NCBI GenBank assembly: GCA_964532145.1
Contig: CAZHGM010000035.1
Coordinates: 1-8,628, forward strand
Origin: JAPUDQ01 sp964532145
GTDB lineage: Bacteria; Patescibacteriota; Saccharimonadia; Saccharimonadales; Saccharimonadaceae
Direction of reading: 5' to 3'
DNA: 8,628 bases
Part shown: positions 4,522-8,628 of the stretch, in pieces
Layout of the letters: the number at the start of each line of letters is the position of its first letter
Position numbering within the stretch: position 1 is the first letter of the stretch
Made by a program: the position numbers and the translations under genes
The notes under the pieces: model-generated
Database searches by the model: none
What the model saw: only the letters and a program-made list of their open reading frames with translations
Told to the model about the DNA's origin: nothing

Positions 4522-4737
4522 CTATTGTTCTTTGCGAATTTTGCGGATAGTCAGGAACCCGTTGCGTGGATTCTCTGTAACTTCGTAGCCATCAGGAAGC
4601 TGTGTTGGCTCACCTTTGCCGCCCTCGGCCTTGGCAAAGAAGTAGATAGTTTGTTGTTTGCCACCACGAAGTGTGACGTCTTTTTTGTGCAAGTAGTACT
4701 TAACCCCTTTTGAGTTGGTGTGTGCGTAAGCTGCCAT
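4522..4737 (-). CDS. Small conserved-looking protein of unknown function
   Basis: A 71-aa basic soluble protein whose core YYLHKKDVTLRGGKQQTIYF (14-33) and the later DGYEVTENPRNGFLTIRKIR (49-68) look like short beta strands. Similar tiny proteins with a 'Y-L-H-x-K-x-V-x-L-R-G-G' core are, from memory, widespread in CPR genomes, but no function is known to me. The ATG (4737-4735) has a strong AAAGGAGG eleven bases upstream and its own promoter (4802-4774), and the gene ends at a strong terminator. That compact unit suggests a well-expressed protein. It could bind nucleic acid or ribosomes given its charge; this is a guess. Confidence 0.75.
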   Translation of the reverse strand: MAAYAHTNSKGVKYYLHKKDVTLRGGKQQTIYFFAKAEGGKGEPTQLPDGYEVTENPRNGFLTIRKIRKEQ

Positions 4738-4773
4738 AGACTGTTATTCCTCCTTTAAACTCTTACGAATTCT

Positions 4774-4802
4774 ACAATATCCGAGGTGGCCCCTGGTGTC
4801 AA
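4774..4802 (-). promoter_or_regulatory. Promoter of the 71-aa gene
   Basis: Perfect TTGACA (4802-4797), 17-base spacer, TATTGT (4779-4774). Start near 4767, giving a 30-base leader with AAAGGAGG. The -35 abuts the 3' end of the upstream gene (stop at 4807). Confidence 0.65.
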
Positions 4803-4806
4803 CTGC

Positions 4807-5448
4807 TCAGACTGATTTGAAACGGTGTTTGAGAAGCATCCTAAGGATGATAAGTCCGATCAGGCGCAGCACGATAACAGAGGTTAAGACTACGCATAAC
4901 GCCACCGAAATACCTGCAAGATCAGGCGACCATAATGCTGATGCAAAATTATAGTGATACCACTCGGCTTTCGGAAGGGTAACGCTTGCATTAGGGTCCT
5001 CGGTAACTCCCAGCGACTTGACGCGCTCTTGAACACATGTCACATAGTCGTTACGAAATGAAGCGACACCGCCTTGCCATCTTGCCCGGCATTCGACGCT
5101 GGCCTGCTTGTAGACCTCTGCATTTGGGTTGGTGCCATCTTCAGCCGCACTGAGCGCTGATTCGCGATCACGATTGTACTTTTCCTGAAGATAGATACCA
5201 TTGCCAAGTGACGTGTTCATATGACTAGATACAAAATGCTGCAGGTCTGCTAATCGTTTCTGAATAAGCGCATTGTCGTTTTGCTTATCTGCCTCAAGTA
5301 CTGCATCACGCAGTGCTATCATTTCTAGGTTGTTAAGCCGCAAAAATGATGCGCTCAGTACAACACTAATCATAAGCATAACAAGAAGCTGCCATGTTTT
5401 CATATGTTTGAGCCAGGCAACAATCCGTTGGAGCGATCGTTTATTCAT
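4807..5448 (-). CDS. Hypothetical membrane protein with an extracytoplasmic domain
   Basis: A 213-aa protein with a basic N-terminus, a membrane helix at 19-37, a long polar helical domain (about 40-172) and a second hydrophobic segment at 176-206 followed by a basic tail. The layout predicts both ends inside and the middle outside. Two cysteines in the outer domain (C120, C138) could form a disulfide. No family is recognised. It follows the MFS gene with a 20-base gap and is likely co-transcribed, and a TATGAT at 5463-5458 could also start a near-leaderless message. No Shine-Dalgarno precedes the ATG (5448-5446). It ends in TGA, showing that TGA is a stop here. Confidence 0.7.
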   Translation of the reverse strand: MNKRSLQRIVAWLKHMKTWQLLVMLMISVVLSASFLRLNNLEMIALRDAVLEADKQNDNALIQKRLADLQHFVSSHMNTSLGNGIYLQEKYNRDRESALSAAEDGTNPNAEVYKQASVECRARWQGGVASFRNDYVTCVQERVKSLGVTEDPNASVTLPKAEWYHYNFASALWSPDLAGISVALCVVLTSVIVLRLIGLIILRMLLKHRFKSV

Positions 5449-5468
5449 ACCAGTACTATCATACTACC

Positions 5469-6701
5469 TTATCCAAAAAGTCGCGGCTTTAACAGAGACA
5501 TAAAGCCGTGTTTGATAATGATTAGGACAGTAAGTGAAGCAATCACGTAGCCAATCTGAAGTGTCGGCACTTCATCGATATACAAGCTTATGCCTGCAAG
5601 TAGTGTGCAAAACAACGCCGCGCCAAGCGTGGCAGCACAGCTCATCAGTGACATATAGATGATTCGGTAGCCCGGCAGCGCGTCTGCTTGGGCAAACATA
5701 CCTTTCGTAAATGGTAGCACGAATGCCACAGTGGCGATTTCGTTCACGATATTTATTACCATTGCACTAAACGGCGTCGCCACAAACACCCGCCCGATAT
5801 GCGTGAGTGCGTCTACTACAACTCCTGTTGTGAGGAGCTCTTTGCCGCGCCAACGATCAACGAGGACACCGCACATCCGCGAGGCGATCACGCTTGCTAG
5901 CACTGTTACACCTGAAAGCACACCAATTTGCGCATATACTGCATTGTTATCGATCCCAAACACGGCCAACGCCAAAAACAATGACCATACCACTGAGCTC
6001 GTCACGTAATCCACACCAACCGCCATCTCGGCGCGCAACCCTCGATACAGCTTGCTCCACGGTACCCCATGAAAGGTAATGCGTTGGTGTGTTTTTACTG
6101 GCTCCGGGGTAAAAAATAGCGGTACTGCGGCAACGGCAAAGATCGCAGCGGCAAAGAAAAGGGTTGCTTGCGGATTCACCCAGTAGGCAATGAACCCTCC
6201 GAGCATGGGGCTGGCGCCTTTCGCTACACCGTCAAGGATATGCATGTAGCTAATCTCTTTTCCGGCATGTTCGCCATGGTGCACCTTCGAAAAATCAACC
6301 AAATATGACATCTCGTACAGCGTGACGGACATCCCTTGCAAAAAGCAGCAGCCTGCCAGCGCCCATACGCCATAACTAGGAAGCATTACCAGAAGCAGCA
6401 GAGCAGGTACATAAAGGAGATTGCTTAGAAGTGTGGCGTGTTTCGGGCCGATTCTGGCGATCAAGTACGCAAACGGCACCGTCAACCATGCGCGATGAAG
6501 AAAATATGCTGCAAAATACAGAAGGATAAATGTAATGGAATAATTGTTTTGGTAAAGATATATCCCGATAAACACGGACACCATTGACACTGCGAGTACA
6601 CGGAGCGTGCGGCTGGCGTAAATCTCGGCAATTTCCGAAAAGCTCACGTACCGCCAGTAGTGACGTCGCTCAAGCAAACTGTATATCAGTGTTTTGATCA
6701 T
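5469..6701 (-). CDS. Major facilitator superfamily transporter
   Basis: A 410-aa protein with a short cytoplasmic N-terminus and about eleven to twelve hydrophobic segments in two halves. MFS motif A-like loops lie between helices 2 and 3 (AYLIARIGPKHATLLSN, 78-94) and, better preserved, at the equivalent site of the second half (GVLVDRWRGKELL, 278-290). A polar central loop (about 198-230) joins the halves. Length is normal for a 12-helix MFS protein. Substrate cannot be inferred; drug/solute efflux types are the closest in feel. The ATG (6701-6699) lacks a clear Shine-Dalgarno. A TACAAT at 6735-6730 could be its -10, placing the promoter in the 69 bases shared with the divergent murC. The 213-aa gene follows 20 bases downstream. 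Confidence 0.85.
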   Translation of the reverse strand: MIKTLIYSLLERRHYWRYVSFSEIAEIYASRTLRVLAVSMVSVFIGIYLYQNNYSITFILLYFAAYFLHRAWLTVPFAYLIARIGPKHATLLSNLLYVPALLLLVMLPSYGVWALAGCCFLQGMSVTLYEMSYLVDFSKVHHGEHAGKEISYMHILDGVAKGASPMLGGFIAYWVNPQATLFFAAAIFAVAAVPLFFTPEPVKTHQRITFHGVPWSKLYRGLRAEMAVGVDYVTSSVVWSLFLALAVFGIDNNAVYAQIGVLSGVTVLASVIASRMCGVLVDRWRGKELLTTGVVVDALTHIGRVFVATPFSAMVINIVNEIATVAFVLPFTKGMFAQADALPGYRIIYMSLMSCAATLGAALFCTLLAGISLYIDEVPTLQIGYVIASLTVLIIIKHGFMSLLKPRLFG

Positions 6702-6756
6702 GTTTTATGTTGTGCCCACGTTTTATCCTATTGTACCCTAGAATCCGTGACTGCGC

Positions 6757-6762
6757 TATACT
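6757..6762 (+). promoter_or_regulatory. -10 box of murC
   Basis: TATACT ending eight bases before the murC ATG. TTGTAC (6731-6736) is the only -35-like hexamer, at a long 20-base spacing. Start would fall one or two bases before the ATG, so the message is nearly leaderless. Confidence 0.45.
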
Positions 6763-6770
6763 GGGGTCAT

Positions 6771-8063
6771 ATGCGTGTATATTTCTCAGGAATTGGCGGC
6801 GTCGGCATCGGACCATTAGCTGAAATTGCTCGTGATGCTGGTTATGATGTCGTGGGCTCCGACCTCGCCCAGTCATCGCTTACGACCCAGCTGCAGTCTC
6901 AAAATGTTACAGTATACATCGGTCAGGACGGCTCACAAATCGCTCATGCTCACGAGCAAACTGCTATTGATTGGTTCGTACACACGTCGGCGCTGGCTGC
7001 CGATCATCCTGAGCTGTTGTATGCTCGCTCTCACAATATTCGTATCAGCAAACGTGATGAGTTTTTGGCATCATTTATTGAGGATAAAGACCTAAACCTG
7101 GTTGCAATTGCCGGTACTCATGGCAAAACCACCACTACAGGGCTCATGATGTGGGCTCTCAAACAGCTATCTGAACCAATTAGTTACTCAGTTGGTACCT
7201 CTGTTGGCTGGGGACCAAGTGGACAGTATGACCCACATAGTCGTTATTTTGTCTACGAATGCGACGAGTATGACCGAAACTTCCTACATTTTTCACCGCA
7301 CGTCAGCATCATCACGGCGCTGGACTATGATCACCCTGATACTTATCCGACCGAGGACGATTACCGCAGTGCTTTCGTACAATTTTTGGAGCAGTCAAAG
7401 CGCAGCGTTATATGGGAAAAAGACCTACGGTATCTGCGGACCGACCCGCAGGCCGATATCGAAGCGTATGACGAGCATATGGATCTTACTCACATAACGC
7501 TTGCGGGCGATCATGTGCGGCACAATGCTTATCTAGTGCAACGAGTTTTAGAAAAAGTCATTGCAGAGTCGAAAGCCAAAAGCCAAGACTCAAGAGAAAT
7601 CACCAAACAAGAAATTATAGATGCAATTAATAGTTTTCCGGGTACTGGACGACGTTTTGAAAAGCTAGCGGCAAATCTTTACTCGGATTATGGGCATCAT
7701 CCCGCGGAGATTGCCGCTACGTTGCAGATGGCCAGCGAGCTATCTGATCACGTTGTGCTGGTGTACCAGCCACATCAAAACATCCGCCAACATGAGATAC
7801 AAGACCAGTACACGGACGATGTATTTGACAACGCTCAAGAAATCTACTGGTTACCTACCTACCTGAGCCGCGAAGACCCCGGACTCGAGACATTGACACC
7901 TGAGCAGCTCTCAGCTCATATCGCTGAAGGCAAAGTCCGCCCCGCCGATATGAATGACCAACTCTGGGACGACATCCAGCGCCACCGCGATGCTGGCCAC
8001 CTCGTACTCGTCATGGGCGCCGGCTCGACCGATAACTGGGTCAGATCGGAATTGACAGATTAA
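6771..8063 (+). CDS. murC: UDP-N-acetylmuramate--L-alanine ligase
   Basis: Cytoplasmic Mur ligase that joins L-alanine to UDP-MurNAc using ATP, the first amino-acid step of the peptidoglycan stem. The 430-aa protein has, in order, the N-terminal nucleotide fold GIGGVGIGPLA (7-17), the ATP loop GTHGKTTTT (115-123), YECDEYDRNFL (162-172, Mg/ATP-binding acidic residues), DYDHPD (185-190), PGTGRRFE (290-297) and the C-terminal SDYGHHPAEI (305-314), YQPHQ (332-336) and VLVMGAGSTD (412-421). Length is near the low end for MurC. The frame opens earlier (6660), but the glycine-rich start of the family begins MRVYFSGIGG, so ATG 6771 is right. No Shine-Dalgarno; a TATACT ends 8 bases upstream. The related recycling ligase Mpl is the alternative, less likely by motifs. 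It is divergent from the MFS gene. Confidence 0.92.
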   Translation: MRVYFSGIGGVGIGPLAEIARDAGYDVVGSDLAQSSLTTQLQSQNVTVYIGQDGSQIAHAHEQTAIDWFVHTSALAADHPELLYARSHNIRISKRDEFLASFIEDKDLNLVAIAGTHGKTTTTGLMMWALKQLSEPISYSVGTSVGWGPSGQYDPHSRYFVYECDEYDRNFLHFSPHVSIITALDYDHPDTYPTEDDYRSAFVQFLEQSKRSVIWEKDLRYLRTDPQADIEAYDEHMDLTHITLAGDHVRHNAYLVQRVLEKVIAESKAKSQDSREITKQEIIDAINSFPGTGRRFEKLAANLYSDYGHHPAEIAATLQMASELSDHVVLVYQPHQNIRQHEIQDQYTDDVFDNAQEIYWLPTYLSREDPGLETLTPEQLSAHIAEGKVRPADMNDQLWDDIQRHRDAGHLVLVMGAGSTDNWVRSELTD

Positions 8064-8080
8064 GTATTATTTGCTATAAT
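8052..8080 (+). promoter_or_regulatory. Full-consensus promoter of the cold-shock-like gene
   Basis: TTGACA (8052-8057), exactly 17 bases, TATAAT (8075-8080), with TG at the extended -10 position (TGCTATAAT). The -35 lies inside the last codons of murC. Start near 8087 gives a leader of about 130 bases. Confidence 0.9.
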
Positions 8081-8135
8081 ATTAATTATTCCGTAGAGAT
8101 TCCGTCTCCGGAGGTAATTTTATAGTTCTCTGTCA

Positions 8136-8187
8136 CTTCGGCCGAGGTTAGGAGCTGATACCTGTCATTTCCTATCCTCGACCGAGG
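8136..8187 (+). promoter_or_regulatory. Long leader hairpin of the cold-shock-like gene
   Basis: 8136-8153 pairs with 8170-8187 over 18 positions: fifteen Watson-Crick pairs, one U-G and two mismatches, with a 16-base loop (8154-8169). It lies in the middle of the 130-base untranslated leader, about 30 bases before the start codon. No U-tract follows, so it is not a terminator; an RNA-stability or temperature/feedback element is plausible. A smaller hairpin (GAGA/TCTC, 8097-8109) and an unused GGAGG (8110-8114) precede it. Confidence 0.65.
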
Positions 8188-8217
8188 AAATCCGCACCCG
8201 AGTGAATGGAGAAAGTC

Positions 8218-8628
8218 ATGCGGACCTTCGACGACTTACGCTTCGGCCAAGTCAAGAGTTTCAACAACTCATCCAGCCGAAACTTCGGCTGGATTACCGT
8301 GCATGATCCCTTGGTGGGAGAACCAGGTGAAGTCTGGTTCCACCTCCATGAGGGACAATTCCCCCACTACAACGGCGAGAGGATCAACTGGGCAGGCTTC
8401 ACCAGAGGCTTCAGCCAACTGCGTGAGCCTCGTCCCGGCGATTACGTCGTCTTCGCCTACGGACTCGACCGTCATGGCCGCGACAAAGCCTCCCCGTGGA
8501 CCTACGCCGACCTGTTCTTCAAGGAGTGCATCGCCGCCACGACCGAGCACTTCCGCTTGCTCAACTGCGGCACTGTCATCTGGGAGGGTAGCTACTCTCC
8601 GTACTACCAGACTCGTCTCAAGGGTGGT
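8218..8628 (+). CDS. Cold-shock-domain-like protein, partial (continues right)
   Basis: An open frame from ATG 8218 runs off the right edge (137 residues seen). GGAG (8208-8211) lies six bases upstream. Residues 9-28 (GQVKSFNNSSSRNFGWIT region) resemble the first strands and RNP1 of the cold-shock fold (RNFGWI for KGFGFI). VWFHL (39-43) resembles RNP2, and RPGDYVVFAYGLDRHGRDKA (72-91) matches the last strands. Such domains bind single-stranded RNA or DNA. Unlike classical 70-aa cold-shock proteins it has an insertion (about 44-68) and a continuing C-terminal part. Nearly all Phe, Tyr and Asn codons end in C and the gene is clearly richer in G+C than its neighbours, which with the consensus promoter suggests very high expression, or less likely a foreign origin. 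Confidence 0.7.
   Translation, partial: MRTFDDLRFGQVKSFNNSSSRNFGWITVHDPLVGEPGEVWFHLHEGQFPHYNGERINWAGFTRGFSQLREPRPGDYVVFAYGLDRHGRDKASPWTYADLFFKECIAATTEHFRLLNCGTVIWEGSYSPYYQTRLKGG

Noticed and set aside
6660..8063. Longer MurC start at 6660
   Set aside because: The N-terminal extension overlaps the divergent MFS start and the promoter region; Mur ligases begin with the glycine-rich strand at 6771.
8269..8550. Minus-strand frame of 93 aa
   Set aside because: It is a shadow of the G+C-rich cold-shock-like gene on the plus strand, with no ribosome binding site or family character.

Overview
The window is bacterial and uses the standard code: TAA, TAG and TGA all end plausible frames. The small genes, short spacers, many little membrane proteins, a YggT-like protein with a long acidic N-terminus, a small FtsB/DivIC-like protein and a stand-alone MurC suggest a Patescibacteria/CPR genome, possibly Saccharibacteria. 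This placement rests on gene style and remembered relatives, not on a marker gene, so it is tentative.

Layout. Positions 1-413 (minus) hold two overlapping small frames that look like one two-helix membrane protein split by a +1 shift. Positions 414-1027 contain no protein gene but are full of RNA-type signals: a compact structured RNA on the minus strand (about 457-600) with an extended -10 promoter and a U-tract end, and a roughly 100-nt plus-strand RNA (about 923-1025) with a near-consensus promoter and an intrinsic terminator. Positions 1028-2208 (minus) are a two-gene accessory-looking cassette: a DUF3800 protein followed by a small protein with a possible BECR-type nuclease pattern. Positions 2386-3154 (minus) encode an FtsB/DivIC-like divisome protein and a three-helix membrane protein. 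A tRNA with anticodon CAT lies at 3371-3446 (plus), separated from a YggT-family gene (3537-3938, minus) by a bidirectional terminator. Then come an orphan 108-aa gene (4014-4340), a possible 60-nt plus-strand RNA (about 4448-4506), a 71-aa small protein (4522-4737), a 213-aa two-helix membrane protein (4807-5448) and an MFS transporter (5469-6701), all genes on the minus strand. Divergently, murC (6771-8063, plus) is followed by a cold-shock-like gene (8218 to the window end), which has a full consensus promoter and a long hairpin in its leader.

How it works together. The recognised core genes concern the cell envelope: MurC makes the UDP-MurNAc-alanine precursor, the FtsB-like protein belongs to the septal machinery, and the YggT-like and MFS proteins are in the membrane. 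Promoters are unusually easy to read. Several first genes have a -10 box only 6-8 nt before the ATG and no Shine-Dalgarno, which suggests leaderless mRNAs, while other genes carry clear AGGAGG-type sites. The least explained material is the pair of structured RNAs at 457-1028 beside the DUF3800 cassette, and the leader hairpin of the cold-shock-like gene.
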